From NCBI GenBank assembly GCA_003649205.1, contig QMRC01000009.1:24001-71557 (forward strand): a DNA stretch of 47,557 bases, given 5' to 3'. This document shows positions 1 through 8,892 of this stretch, piece after piece. The notes under the pieces are model-generated. The model was not told the DNA's origin. It made no database searches and worked only from the letters and a program-made list of their open reading frames with translations. Position numbers and translations under genes: made by a program. The stretch comes from Thermoprotei archaeon (GTDB lineage Archaea > Thermoproteota > Thermoprotei > Thermoproteales > B15-G16). Every line of letters starts with the position of its first letter. The first letter of the stretch is position 1.

Positions 1-666
1 AAATGTATTAACTACTACATAATTGAGGATAAGTATGGTACAAGAGCTAGTTCAAGAATGTTAGGTATTAAAGCAGTAGAAACTGATTACTTTATTTTCG
101 TTGACACTGACTGTATACTATGTCCAGGATGGTATAGCAAAATAAGGAAATGTATTAGAGATAACGTAGGTGCTGTAGTGGGAAGAGATGTACCTGTAAT
201 ACTTCCTAGAAGGCATTTGGAAGCTAGAATGAAGGTAAAACGTAGATTCGGTAAAGTAGCACTACCTAAAACCTCTAGAAAAAAGGCATTTACAGGGAAT
301 ACCTTGATACTGAAGGAAGCTATAGAGGGTATAAAAATACCCAGTTACCTCCATGTAGGTGAGGATGAATACATAAGACGTTTCATTGAGAGTAAAGGGT
401 ACAAGTGGATTATCTGTAATGATGCTTGGTGTTTGCATATTACTAAACTACATAAGCCAAGGGATGCGTATTATCAAGGCATTTCAAGTTACTTATTTAA
501 GACTTTAACACTGAAGAGACTAATGCTTCATGTAGTAACTTCAATACCTAAGTTTACTTTAGTAGGGTACCCTGATGTAGGAGTTACAGTATTTAAGTTA
601 AGTTTACTAAGGCTGTTAGGTTACCTTAAGGGCATGTTATGTGTTCATGAAGAATTATGGAGTTGA
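1..666 (+). CDS. Family 2 glycosyltransferase, 5' end outside the window
   Basis: The frame is open from base 1, so this is the C-terminal ~221 residues of a longer protein. Visible family 2 (GT-A fold) features are the GTRASSRMLGIKAVETDYF segment, typical of the region before the metal site, followed by FVDTDC, the DxD motif that binds the nucleotide-sugar with a divalent metal. Further on, GEDEY is the usual acidic (ED) catalytic-base region. A hydrophobic or amphipathic stretch near the C-terminus may contact the membrane. The likely role is sugar transfer onto a surface glycan or lipid; donor and acceptor cannot be read. Base composition is clearly more AT-rich than the metabolic genes downstream, which fits a transferred surface-glycan cluster. 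The internal ATG at 58 is not the true start, because the homology extends upstream of it. Confidence 0.8.
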   Translation, partial: KCINYYIIEDKYGTRASSRMLGIKAVETDYFIFVDTDCILCPGWYSKIRKCIRDNVGAVVGRDVPVILPRRHLEARMKVKRRFGKVALPKTSRKKAFTGNTLILKEAIEGIKIPSYLHVGEDEYIRRFIESKGYKWIICNDAWCLHITKLHKPRDAYYQGISSYLFKTLTLKRLMLHVVTSIPKFTLVGYPDVGVTVFKLSLLRLLGYLKGMLCVHEELWS

Positions 667-913
667 TTACTTCTTCACTTAGAGGTTACTTAATGGACCA
701 TTAATAATTAAAGTTCCAATATTTTTACTTTTTCAGGATCTCTCTTTCAGATCTCTCAGGGTAGTTACGTACCCTCCAAGGCTATCATTAATGGTCATTG
801 GGATTCAAGGCACTACTATTCCTGGTGACTTATGGGAGGTAGGGCTATACAGAAACACTTACTAGAGACAAGCATGGATTCTATGCAGAAACTGCGATCC
901 ACCCTACGGTATA

Positions 914-1375
914 GTGAGTATCGAGAGACTTGTATTTAATATCCTCGAGGGACTACAGCAAGGCTTCAATAACTTAGTTAGGGTACTAGGTAGACCAATT
1001 GATGCTGAAGCATTTCTAAACGTATTATTAAAAGATTGTTGGAAACGTATAGAGCATCCTGATGAATTGAAGAAGTCACTAAGAGGTAGGGAGAATGTAA
1101 TTGAGGTTTCTGGGCAGCTCGTGAGAGCTTCAACGGAACTTAAAGCATCTATGGAATTCTGCATAGATGAAGCACTCTGGCTAGAGTGTTGGAAGAGGTA
1201 TGGTGATTACTGCCCTATATGCAAGACTATCATAGGTTCTAAGGAAGAGTATGTGAAAATTCCTGAAGAATACACTAGAGGGACTACAGACCTAGCTTAT
1301 AGAGTACATGTTGAGTGTATGGAGCGATTTAAGGCTAGGATTAAGGAGTTTCCAAGTAGAGGATTCTCAAGGTGA
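914..1375 (+). CDS. Small Cys/His protein of unknown function
   Basis: I do not recognise this 153-residue protein. It begins with GTG; no clear ribosome-binding site was found. The N-terminal two thirds are predicted helical and charged. Near residue 100 there is CPIC, followed about 35 residues later by HVEC, so one zinc could be bound by a C-x2-C/H-x2-C set, as in treble-clef or HNH-like folds. The catalytic His of a true HNH nuclease is not evident. It lies alone in an accessory region with an integrase remnant and a TnpB-like gene nearby, so a viral or plasmid origin is plausible. Function is unknown. Confidence 0.5.
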   Translation: MSIERLVFNILEGLQQGFNNLVRVLGRPIDAEAFLNVLLKDCWKRIEHPDELKKSLRGRENVIEVSGQLVRASTELKASMEFCIDEALWLECWKRYGDYCPICKTIIGSKEEYVKIPEEYTRGTTDLAYRVHVECMERFKARIKEFPSRGFSR

Positions 1376-2543
1376 GAAACTCTAAGGTGGCTCATAAGAG
1401 AAGCAGCTTTACCTCCAAGTATAGCCTATGAGCTTACACATAGATGTAGTCAAGATCCTTAGAGAGAAGTGAGATATGGTGCTGAACAACATGAGACCTC
1501 TCAAGTTAGAAGCAACTAGCATCCCATACTCACTACTACAACTACATTACTTTCAACAACCCTCATAACTACACAAGACTACATAAAGACAGGAAGACAA
1601 GCAAAAGAAAAGAACATAGTAGAAATTACAGAGGAAAGACAGTAAGGTATGTAATGCTTCTTCTACTACTTCTGTGTGTAGACATGGTTCACCTTGTAGA
1701 CACCCAGAATCCTCTTTGTTCTTCTTTGTTTTTTCTCTTATTTTAAGCGTTTACATGTTTCGTGTCTACAGTTATTTTAAGAGAATTTTACTGATGTGGT
1801 TGGATGTTAGGTGTTTTGTAGTGTTGGTCTTGAATTTGTGGGTGCTGTGCATGTAGTTCATGTATCTGTTTCTGTGTTTACAGTTTTTGCGGCGGTTCTG
1901 CAGCATGGTCATTTGTCTTCTGCAAAAAGTTAGGCTTCTGCTTGGGGTGTGTATTATATCCCTGTGTACACTTGCGTAGTATATACCCTAAGTAGGGGTA
2001 GGAGCAGTATCTTGTTTTGTTTGGTGTCTATGGGTAGATCTCCACTACGCCGCCTTTCTCGTTTACGTGTGCTTGACCTATGACCTGTACAGCCTTACGT
2101 TTCTTGTTGTTTCTCTGTCTGTACTTCGTGCTGTTGCTCACTGTCCCTCACCTCCTCGGTGTTGTGTTGTTTGCTTGGGATCTTCTTGTGGTTTGTGGTT
2201 CGTGTGTTAGGTTCTGCCACATGGTTCGTGTGTCTGTCACGTAGTTCATGTGTCGGTGATTGACGACATGTGTCACTTACCTTTGCTAGTTTCCACCACA
2301 TGGACGTTCAGTAACTGTAAAATTCACTAAGTTAGACACATGGATTGTCGATGAGGGTGCTAGCACGCAGTATATCGCTGTGCAGGGTGTGGTTGTGCGG
2401 GTGTTGCTCAGCGATATCGCTGTTACCTAGACACCACAGGTACGTTCACTACCGAGGTTAAGGTACCTCGTGAACACTGGAGAAACTCAAGTAGCTACAC
2501 ACTAGGAGCTGTGTAGAAGAGAGGAGGGAAAGTAGTTCAAAAC
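1376..2543. other. Long stretch without a convincing gene, with short imperfect repeats
   Basis: About 1.17 kb. The open frames here (for example 1674-1856 on + and 2095-2301 on -) give low-complexity translations with no domain signal. The stretch contains three imperfect direct copies of a GGTTCGTGTGT-like word near 2197, 2223 and 2243, several CACATGG/CATGTGTC words between 2217 and 2340, and a perfect palindrome at 2409-2422. It may be the non-coding part of an integrated element, or decayed genes. No tRNA or C/D RNA was seen. Confidence 0.5.
2409..2422. repeat. Perfect 14-bp palindrome, with a degenerate copy 40 bp upstream
   Basis: CAGCGATATCGCTG is identical to its reverse complement. 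A related word, CAGTATATCGCTG, occurs at 2368-2380 and is flanked by GCAC and TGC, so it could also fold. Two such sites 41 bp apart in gene-poor accessory DNA could be protein-binding iterons or part of a recombination site. Only the symmetry is seen directly; any function is inference. Confidence 0.4.
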
Positions 2544-2744
2544 CTACGATGTTTTGATCCTTCTGGCTATGAGGTATAGTATGCCAGCTATTACGAACAT
2601 TACTATGGTGGATACTGGTGCTACTGAACATATAGGGTAGTACCCAGGTACGTAGTGTGACTCCTTATGTCCAAATGGTAGTACAGTGATTATACCCAGT
2701 ACAATACAGACCACTGATAACCCTAAGAATACAGCTCTCTTCAT
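2544..2744 (-). CDS. Small two-helix membrane protein, unknown function
   Basis: The ATG at 2744 was chosen because GGGAGGGG stands just upstream, a strong Shine-Dalgarno match; the open frame itself extends a little further to 2771. The 66-residue product has a hydrophobic segment right after the N-terminal MKRAVFL, a polar loop containing HKESHYVPGYYPIC, then a second hydrophobic segment ending in a positive RRIK tail. This is a typical hairpin membrane protein. No family recognised. It lies in the accessory region next to the integrase remnant. Confidence 0.5.
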   Translation of the reverse strand: MKRAVFLGLSVVCIVLGIITVLPFGHKESHYVPGYYPICSVAPVSTIVMFVIAGILYLIARRIKTS

Positions 2745-2856
2745 GTGACCCCTCCCACACTGTCTATACATGTTACGATTACGTATGTTTGAGTTAAAAG
2801 TCTCTCAATGACGGTAGTAACAGTGATCAAGAACGTAGCTAGTACCACGACTACAC

Positions 2857-3258
2857 CTAGTGCAGTATCTTTGATGCGGACTTGTTGTACCAGTTCCTGA
2901 GGTCCTGTATCCACGTTCCTTGACCGATGGTTACGTAGTGTCTCATCAGGACTTCGAATTCCTTTGGTGGTGTTCTTCCCTGCAGTATGTCAACGACTTG
3001 ACCTGGTGCTCCTCTCAGGGCCATGTGTGTTGCGAAGAACTTCCTCAAGTCATACAGCTCAATCCTCCTACCTAGAGCTAGCTCACTAGCCCTGTAGATC
3101 TCCTCACGTAGTGTCCTCCTTGGGAACGGTATGAGCTTGCTCGACCACTCCTCGATGTCTGTTCCTAGCTTCTCAACCTGCTCCCTAACAATACCTATGT
3201 ACCTCTCCCTATGCGATAGGTACACCTCCCTAAACCACTTAGCTGTCTCAACGTGCAC
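2857..3258 (-). pseudogene. C-terminal remnant of an SSV-type (archaeal) tyrosine integrase
   Basis: The 133-residue frame matches the end of the catalytic domain of archaeal virus/plasmid integrases. YDLRKFFATHM corresponds to the H/K-x-x-R box, DILQGRTP to the next conserved strand and helix, and MRHYV carries the likely nucleophilic tyrosine. Full integrases of this group are over 300 residues, so the N-terminal DNA-binding domain and the first catalytic Arg are missing. An in-frame TGA lies two codons upstream of the GTG at 3258, so the frame is closed. This looks like debris of a past integration rather than an active enzyme. Together with the neighbouring TnpB-like gene it marks the left part of the window as a former integration site. 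Confidence 0.65.
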
Positions 3259-3281
3259 AGCTCAGTAGGAGGTTCAGGTAC

Positions 3282-3967
3282 ATGCTAAGTGAGCTTCTTG
3301 AGTTAGCTGACAGCGGTAGTACTTCATACGATGCTAGAGTAGTGATACACGACTACACACCTAGTGCCTGCAACGGGTACCTTCAGGTCACGGTACCTCA
3401 CGAGGTATGGTGGAAGTGGGTTCAGCGTGAGGAAGAAACCATTGGCATTGAGGAGGTGGAATACGTCCTAGGATTCGACGTCAATACTGACCGAGTGAAC
3501 TGGGCCCTAGTTGACGAGACAGGTGATGTCGTTGACCTCGGTACAATCTGGTTCGAGCACTTGGTCACCGTTGGTCGAGATAGGAGAGGTGTACGAGGAT
3601 TCGTCATCCAGGGACTGCACAAGCTCTTCACCGAACTCCGTACCAACCGAGGGATGGAGTTTGCTGTAGCTGTTGAGGGGCCTAAGGTACTCAAGACACT
3701 CAAGCTCGTTAGGATCAGGCGAGGGGCTGGAGCACTAACCCGAGGTACAACTACAGGGTGCCAAGGTTCCGTGCAAGGACTATCGACGACATCACCCAAG
3801 TAGCTAGGGAGCATGGTGTACCAGTGATCGAGGTAGACCCTAGGGGAACAACACACAGTGAGGAACATAGTGAGGTCACGAGGAGGTATGGAGTTGACAA
3901 GCACACAGCATCAGCAATACTAGTAGCAAGACGTGGTCTCAGAAAGATCAAGCAGGTTCTGAAATGA
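3282..3967 (+). pseudogene. tnpB: Short TnpB-like (IS605 OrfB) RuvC nuclease gene with a frameshift
   Basis: Two overlapping frames make one protein of about 228 residues. The first (from ATG 3282, preceded by GGAGGT) has a RuvC-I strand LGFDVNTDRVNWAL and a RuvC-II strand FAVAVEGPK with the catalytic Glu. The second continues with NYRVPRFRARTIDD and ends in the RuvC-III-like YGVDKHTASAILVARRG with the Asp. Reading moves from the first to the second frame by -1 near 3720-3740, most simply by loss of one G in the GGGG run at 3723-3726. Classical TnpB is about 400 residues. Here the part before RuvC-I is only about 60 residues and no CxxC zinc ribbon is present, so it is an N-terminally reduced form. 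No tnpA or terminal hairpins were recognised. Confidence 0.6.
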
Positions 3968-4172
3968 GGACTGTTTCCAATACCTCGTTCTCAGTATGAT
4001 CTCGACTGCTCTCCAGATTTCCTGGGGAATTGTGAAAGTATTGACTAGTGTACACAGGATGTTGACTATGAATGGTATGGTGAGGAAGAGTATAGCTCTA
4101 CCAATTTTACTCAATCATTCCCACCTATGGCTGTGTATAGGGTTGCGGGGGAAAGGAGGAGGATTTTATGAG

Positions 4173-5147
4173 TTAGACTACACCAGCTTTCTCCAGCTTC
4201 TCTAGTCTCTCCCACATTTCGTCTATAGTCTTCTTAATCCATTCAAGGAATGATCTGTACTCTGGTCTCTCAAGTAGGTGTCTAAATCTACCTTGTCTCT
4301 TCAGGTACTCCTCAACTGGCTTTGTTCTCCTTACATTGATCTTTAGCTTACCGTTCTCGACTTCATATAGTGGGAAGAATCCTGTCTCAACTGCTAATCT
4401 AGCGATCTCCACTGTTTCACTTGGATCAAATCTCCAACCTCTTGGACATGGAGCTATTGCGTGTAGTACTGCTGGTCCATCTACCTCTAGTGCTTTCCTT
4501 ACCTTCTTAATGAAGTCTAGTGGGTACGCTATCGATATTGTTGCTGCGTAGGGTATACCGTGTGCAACAGCTATACCAATTAGATCCTTCTTCCTCTCTA
4601 GCTTACCTGGCCATACCTTACCGAATGGTGTTGTTGTTGTCCAAGCTCCTGGTGGTGTTGCTGATGATCTCTGAATACCTGTGTTCATGTATGCTTCGTT
4701 GTCGTAACATATGTAAACTACATCGTGGAATCTCTCTAACATTCCTGATAGTGCTTGCATTCCTATGTCGAATGTACCTCCATCACCACCTAGAACTAGT
4801 ACATCTATATCCTCCTTCCTGTAACCTTTCTTCTTCAGGATCTTCCAAGCAGCCTCAATACCAGAGGCTACAGCTGCTGCGTTCTCAAATGCTACGTGTA
4901 TCCAGGGTGTTCTCCAGGATGTATATGGGTAAATTGTTGTGGCTACCTCTAGACAACCTGTTGGTACAACGACTATTGTTGGTCTTCTAAGTGCTTTAAG
5001 TGCCATTCTAGCTACTATGGCGGCACCACATCCCGAACATAGCCTATGTCCAGGTGCTAGTAATTCCTCTCTAGGTAGGTCCTTAAGTGTGCGGATTTCC
5101 TTAGGGAAGGATGGCCACACAACACCTATAGATACCAAACCACTCAC
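4173..5147 (-). CDS. porB: 2-oxoacid (pyruvate) ferredoxin oxidoreductase, beta subunit
   Basis: The 324-residue beta subunit binds thiamine pyrophosphate: [16 protein letters not shown] followed by [10 protein letters not shown] is the GDG...N diphosphate/Mg motif. It also carries conserved cysteines of the proximal [4Fe-4S] cluster (CSGCG, TGC, PCPRGW). The enzyme oxidatively decarboxylates a 2-oxoacid to its acyl-CoA and reduces ferredoxin in the cytoplasm. The gene is last in porG-porD-porA-porB, separated from porA by only 4 bases, so one transcript is expected. Pyruvate is the most likely substrate from the POR-type four-subunit arrangement, but a broader 2-oxoacid specificity cannot be excluded. 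Confidence 0.92.
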   Translation of the reverse strand: MSGLVSIGVVWPSFPKEIRTLKDLPREELLAPGHRLCSGCGAAIVARMALKALRRPTIVVVPTGCLEVATTIYPYTSWRTPWIHVAFENAAAVASGIEAAWKILKKKGYRKEDIDVLVLGGDGGTFDIGMQALSGMLERFHDVVYICYDNEAYMNTGIQRSSATPPGAWTTTTPFGKVWPGKLERKKDLIGIAVAHGIPYAATISIAYPLDFIKKVRKALEVDGPAVLHAIAPCPRGWRFDPSETVEIARLAVETGFFPLYEVENGKLKINVRRTKPVEEYLKRQGRFRHLLERPEYRSFLEWIKKTIDEMWERLEKLEKAGVV

Positions 5148-5151
5148 CCCC

Positions 5152-6330
5152 TTACTCTCTTAAACCTAACCAGAGAGCTTCTTCAGGTACCTCACCCTTC
5201 TTTGCGTATTCGAGAGCTATGTTGAACATTCTCTCTATGTCCATTGGAGTTAGATCCCTACCACCTAGACCATAGACTACACTCATGATTAGTGGTTTCT
5301 GTCTCCATGTGTAGAACGTTGTTGCTAACTCCATCTGCAGTGGGTGACCAGCTCCACCTAGGCTAGTTGCTCTATCCATAGCTATCACTAGTTTAGCTCC
5401 CTTCAGTAGTTCTCTAACTTCATTCTTCGGGAATGGTCTGAACATCCTTATCTTGAGCACACCTACCTTCAACCCTTTCTCCCTTAACTTCCTAGCTACG
5501 TACCTAGTTGTTCCAGCTGCTGAACCCATACACACTGCCACTACATCAGCATCCTCGACACCAAAAGCATGTACTACGTCGTAGTACCTACCACTTAACT
5601 CACCAAAGAGCTTACCAACCTCCTTCACCTTCCTGTACGCTACCTTCATCGCTTCATCTTGCTGCCTCTTGAACTCCATGTATGAATCAGGTAGTCCAAC
5701 TGGTCCGAGAGTTATTGGTTTTGATGGGTCTAGTACGTTTGGTCTATCTCTCCTAGGTAGGAAGTTCCTTACCTGCTCATCCTCAAGTACCTCGACTACC
5801 TCAAGACAGTGACTCAGTATGAATCCATCGTGTACACACATCACTGGTAGCAGTACCTCTGGATCCTCTGCTATTCTAAATGCCTGTACTATGTTGTCGT
5901 ATGCTTCCTGTACGTTCTCAGCGAATAGTGTTATCCAGCCCGCATCTCTCGTACCCATTACGTCACTATAGTCACAGTGTATGTTTATTGGTGCTGATAG
6001 TGCTCTGGCGGCTATGCTCATGACTATTGGTAGTCTGAGTGCTGAGGCTATGTACAGGATCTCCCACATGAGTGCTAGACCTTGTGAACAGGTTGCTGTG
6101 AATACTCTTGCACCGGTGGCTGCTGCACCGACAACTGTCGAGAGCGCACTGTGCTCGCTCTCTACTGGTACAAATGCAGCATCTAGTTCTCCATTAGCTA
6201 CGTACTCACTAAGTCTCTCAACAATTACCGTCTGTGGTGTTATTGGGTAGGCAGCTATAACATCTACATCGGCTTGCTTAACAGCATAGGCTACAGCTTC
6301 ATTTCCAGTTAATCCCAGTCTCTTACCCAA
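5152..6330 (-). CDS. porA: 2-oxoacid (pyruvate) ferredoxin oxidoreductase, alpha subunit
   Basis: At 392 residues it has the usual length for the alpha subunit of heterotetrameric archaeal POR. The N-terminal domain has AYPITPQT and the VESEHSA segment with the conserved Glu that assists cofactor activation, followed by the ATCSQGL region. The C-terminal part has the transketolase-C-like [19 protein letters not shown] and [14 protein letters not shown] segments. With PorB it forms the site for thiamine pyrophosphate and 2-oxoacid. It begins ATG 6 bases after the porD stop and is followed closely by porB. Nothing looks truncated. Confidence 0.92.
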   Translation of the reverse strand: MGKRLGLTGNEAVAYAVKQADVDVIAAYPITPQTVIVERLSEYVANGELDAAFVPVESEHSALSTVVGAAATGARVFTATCSQGLALMWEILYIASALRLPIVMSIAARALSAPINIHCDYSDVMGTRDAGWITLFAENVQEAYDNIVQAFRIAEDPEVLLPVMCVHDGFILSHCLEVVEVLEDEQVRNFLPRRDRPNVLDPSKPITLGPVGLPDSYMEFKRQQDEAMKVAYRKVKEVGKLFGELSGRYYDVVHAFGVEDADVVAVCMGSAAGTTRYVARKLREKGLKVGVLKIRMFRPFPKNEVRELLKGAKLVIAMDRATSLGGAGHPLQMELATTFYTWRQKPLIMSVVYGLGGRDLTPMDIERMFNIALEYAKKGEVPEEALWLGLRE

Positions 6331-6336
6331 CTACCC

Positions 6337-6621
6337 TCACCTCTCAGGAACCATCTGAATTGCTCCACGTGGACAAACCTTTGCGCAAATCCCACATCCC
6401 TTACAGTAGTCATAGTTTATCTCAACACTATCATCTTCCTTCCTTACGATTGCTGGTTCTGGACAGTATATCCAGCACATAAGGCACTTAACACACTTAC
6501 TATGGTCGATGACTGGTTTGAAGCCTGCTCTCCAACTACCTGTCTTGTACTTTACGCTATTACCTGGTTCAGGTATTAAAGTTGCTATAGGCATTTCCTT
6601 CCAGGAACCTAAGCAGCTCAT
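6337..6621 (-). CDS. porD: 2-oxoacid (pyruvate) ferredoxin oxidoreductase, delta (ferredoxin-like) subunit
   Basis: The 94-residue protein carries two [4Fe-4S] motifs: CVKCLMCWIYCPEP and CKGCGICAKVCPRG. They lie about 25 residues apart, as expected for an 8Fe ferredoxin domain that wires electrons from the catalytic subunits to external ferredoxin. The N-terminal part before the cysteines (TGSWRAGFKPVIDHSKC) is typical of PorD. The start ATG overlaps the end of porG by 4 bases, indicating translational coupling. Confidence 0.92.
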   Translation of the reverse strand: MSCLGSWKEMPIATLIPEPGNSVKYKTGSWRAGFKPVIDHSKCVKCLMCWIYCPEPAIVRKEDDSVEINYDYCKGCGICAKVCPRGAIQMVPER

Positions 6622-7187
6622 GCAGATCTCACCTCCTCAAATGCCCTACTAATAGCCTTGATATTTAGCTCAGCTATCTCAGGTTTGAACCTACGCTTAA
6701 CTGCTTCATGTACGGACTCCAATTTAACTATTCCAGTTGCCTTGAGTAGTGCTCCTAGCATTGGTGTGTTGAAGAATGGTCTCTTGAAGATCTCCAATGC
6801 TATCTTCGTAGCATCTACGTAGTACAGCTTAGCACCTAACTCCTTGCACCTCTCCTTTAGCTCACTTGGTGGTTCACTGATGTTTATCACAAATACTCCT
6901 CCTCTCTTTAGGCCTGAGAGCAGAATATCCATGTTTACGAGTAGTGTTGGATCTATTACAACAACTATATCTGGTTCATATATTCCTGTATGTAGTTCTA
7001 TTGGTTCATCACTTATTCTCGTGTATGCTCTAACTGGTGCTCCAGCTCTTTCAGGACCGAACTCAGGGAAGTGCTGTGCATACTTTCCCTCGAAGATAGC
7101 TGCGTTAGCTAGAAGTTCGCTAGCGGTGACAACTCCTTGACCACCACGGCCATGCCACCGTACCTCTATTAATGTCACGTATTGCAC
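6618..7187 (-). CDS. porG: 2-oxoacid (pyruvate) ferredoxin oxidoreductase, gamma subunit
   Basis: At 189 residues with the family signature WHGRGGQGVVTASELLA near the N-terminus and FPEFGPERAGAPVRAYTRIS shortly after, this is the gamma subunit, which completes the heterotetramer and contributes to CoA binding. It is the first gene of the por operon. The start is uncertain between GTG 7187 and an in-frame GTG nine bases later that is better spaced from a GGGGTG sequence. The intergenic region to the divergent small heat-shock gene is only 56 bases, so both promoters must be packed there. Confidence 0.92.
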   Translation of the reverse strand: MQYVTLIEVRWHGRGGQGVVTASELLANAAIFEGKYAQHFPEFGPERAGAPVRAYTRISDEPIELHTGIYEPDIVVVIDPTLLVNMDILLSGLKRGGVFVINISEPPSELKERCKELGAKLYYVDATKIALEIFKRPFFNTPMLGALLKATGIVKLESVHEAVKRRFKPEIAELNIKAISRAFEEVRSA

Positions 7188-7243
7188 ACCCCAAAGACAT
7201 GTTGAGGTAATCGCTATTAAAAGTTTAATCGGAGTTCACTACG

Positions 7244-7705
7244 GTGCTTCGTATGGACTTGAGCGAGAGATTGAGTGAGCTTGTTAAGGTGATTAATGAG
7301 TTGAGGAATGCACTTGATCAAGAACTAGTCAAAATAGCTAACGCCGTACCAGAGCTTAGGAGTGAGATACTATCCAGGACCTGTGTCCTAGTTGATTTAG
7401 AGGATGTAGGCGATGCGTACGTGCTCAGGGTTGACTTGCCTGGATTCAGTAAGAACGAGGTTAGAGTTCGTGTTAGTGAAGAATTTGTCGAGATAGTTGC
7501 CGAGATGTCTGAGAGTAGGAGAAAAGCATTGGAGGGTAGGAAGTTCGTCATTAGAGAGAGAATATTTGAGAAGATTAGGCGTGTCGTTAAACTCCCTTCA
7601 AGAGTGAATCCCGATGCTGCAACAGCAAAGTTAATAGATGGGGTTCTAGAGGTTTATCTGCCCAAGGTAGGTGCTATAAGGCAGATAGAACTACGTCTTG
7701 AGTAG
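7244..7705 (+). CDS. Small heat-shock protein (Hsp20/alpha-crystallin family), divergent
   Basis: The 153-residue protein has an N-terminal helical, heptad-like region of about 45 residues and an alpha-crystallin-like domain from about 50 to the end. YVLRVDLPGFSKNEVRVRV and the closing ATAKLIDGVLEVYLPK strand are diagnostic. It lacks the C-terminal IxI oligomerisation tail in its usual form (QIELRLE). Such proteins hold unfolding proteins as ATP-independent chaperones. A TATA-like AAAGTTTAA lies near 7220-7228, about 25-30 bases before the GTG 7244/ATG 7253 starts, so a leaderless mRNA from one of these is plausible. Confidence 0.75.
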   Translation: MLRMDLSERLSELVKVINELRNALDQELVKIANAVPELRSEILSRTCVLVDLEDVGDAYVLRVDLPGFSKNEVRVRVSEEFVEIVAEMSESRRKALEGRKFVIRERIFEKIRRVVKLPSRVNPDAATAKLIDGVLEVYLPKVGAIRQIELRLE

Positions 7706-7842
7706 TTGACCTACATTGGTTTACCACTGAGAAAGTAGATCTAACAATAAGTTGTCTAGATTTCTCTTAAGAGCCATAAAGTATATAAGTAGGTCGACTA
7801 GATACCTAGACAAATATACCTATATGTGGCTAGGGGTTTGTC

Positions 7843-8892
7843 ATGAAGTTAGCTCCAGAGGTTCGTAAGGTTCAGTTAACTGGTGGAGCTACGTTAATAG
7901 TGTCATTGCCGAAGGATTGGGTTAGGGTAGTGAATCTAAAGCCAGGTGAGGAAGTACTAATCATACCGCAGCCTGATCTCTCATTGCTTCTAGTGCCTAA
8001 GAAGGGTATGAAGATATTTCCATCGGAGATAGTGCTGGATGTCACCAAGGAGCAGAGTATTGAGCGTATTACGAGGATGATACTTGCTCACTTCGTAGCT
8101 GGTTACGACATAATAAAGGTTAGGTTCAGTCCAAATACTATATCATTGAGGAAAGCTGTTAAGGAGATTGTTAGGAGGAAGATGGTGGGTGCAGAGATCA
8201 TTAGTGAATCAAGTGATGAGTTGACAATTCAGTGCCTTGTTAGTTACAAGGAGGTACCAATTAGTAAGCTCGTTGAGAGGATGGCTATAATTGCTGATGC
8301 TATGTACTTTGATGCCCTGAAGTCATTGATCGAAAATAAGAAGGATCTAGCTAGGGATGTCATAGAGCGTGATGATGAGGTTGATAGGTTCTACTGGTTA
8401 GCTGTGAGGCAGTTGAAGAAAGCTGTGTTAGGTAAAGAAGCTCTTACGGAGATTGGTCTAAAGGATCCAAGACAGTGTCTTGGATATAGGATCGTTGCTA
8501 AATCCATTGAGAGGATTGCTGATCACGCCTCGAAGATTGCTAGTGCTGCGTTGAAGATTGGGGAGAAGATACCTAGTGAACTAGCAAAGAGCATATTAGA
8601 GTACGCTGAATACGCGAGAAGTATCTTCAATGACGCAGTTAAGGCATTTCAGAAGGTTAGTGGTGATTTAGCTCAATCAGTTATGGATCGCGTACTCCAG
8701 ATCCCTAGCAAGGAAGAGGAGCTCTTGATAAAAATCGTTGGTCTAAACCTATCGCCAATAACCGTAGCTGAGCTAAGGATAGTGCTAGATAGCATTAGGA
8801 GAGTAGCTGAGTACAGTGCCGATATAAGTGAGATAACTATTCACCTTGGTGTTGAAGAGAAGCAGGTAGCTTCGTTACCGTTACAGCAATGA
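7843..8892 (+). CDS. PhoU-like regulator with N-terminal AbrB-type DNA-binding domain
   Basis: The first ~50 residues form an AbrB/MazE-type swapped-hairpin domain (VRKVQLTGGATLIVSLPKDWV...LKPGEEVLII). The remainder (about 90-340) is all helical with two PhoU repeats, containing RDDEVDRFYWLAVRQLKKA and SIERIADHASKIASAA; the D-E-x-D and R-x-x-D-H-x-x-x-I patterns bind metals in PhoU proteins. The 349-residue fusion is characteristic of archaea and is thought to regulate phosphate transport genes. No pst transporter is visible nearby. AAATATAC at 7812-7819 could be a TATA box placing the transcript start at the ATG. Its 3' end overlaps the convergent nuclease gene by 12 bases. Confidence 0.8.
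   Translation: MKLAPEVRKVQLTGGATLIVSLPKDWVRVVNLKPGEEVLIIPQPDLSLLLVPKKGMKIFPSEIVLDVTKEQSIERITRMILAHFVAGYDIIKVRFSPNTISLRKAVKEIVRRKMVGAEIISESSDELTIQCLVSYKEVPISKLVERMAIIADAMYFDALKSLIENKKDLARDVIERDDEVDRFYWLAVRQLKKAVLGKEALTEIGLKDPRQCLGYRIVAKSIERIADHASKIASAALKIGEKIPSELAKSILEYAEYARSIFNDAVKAFQKVSGDLAQSVMDRVLQIPSKEEELLIKIVGLNLSPITVAELRIVLDSIRRVAEYSADISEITIHLGVEEKQVASLPLQQ

Noticed and set aside
1674..1856. 60-residue + strand frame with hydrophobic composition
   Set aside because: The product is dominated by T-rich sequence, has no ribosome-binding site, and no recognisable pattern.
2095..2301. 68-residue - strand frame rich in Thr, Gln, Glu and His
   Set aside because: Low complexity from a repetitive stretch; the repeats rather than coding constraint explain it.
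3715..3745. Programmed -1 frameshift in the TnpB-like gene
   Set aside because: No slippery heptamer or downstream structure is evident; a one-base loss in the G run is simpler.
3920..4114. 64-residue - strand frame with one hydrophobic segment
   Set aside because: It overlaps the end of the TnpB-like gene, starts at TTG with weak signals and continues into unlikely sequence.
4520..4990. 156-residue open frame on the + strand opposite porB
   Set aside because: It is the antisense shadow of porB; the translation is Leu-rich with no domain, and porB fully explains the sequence.
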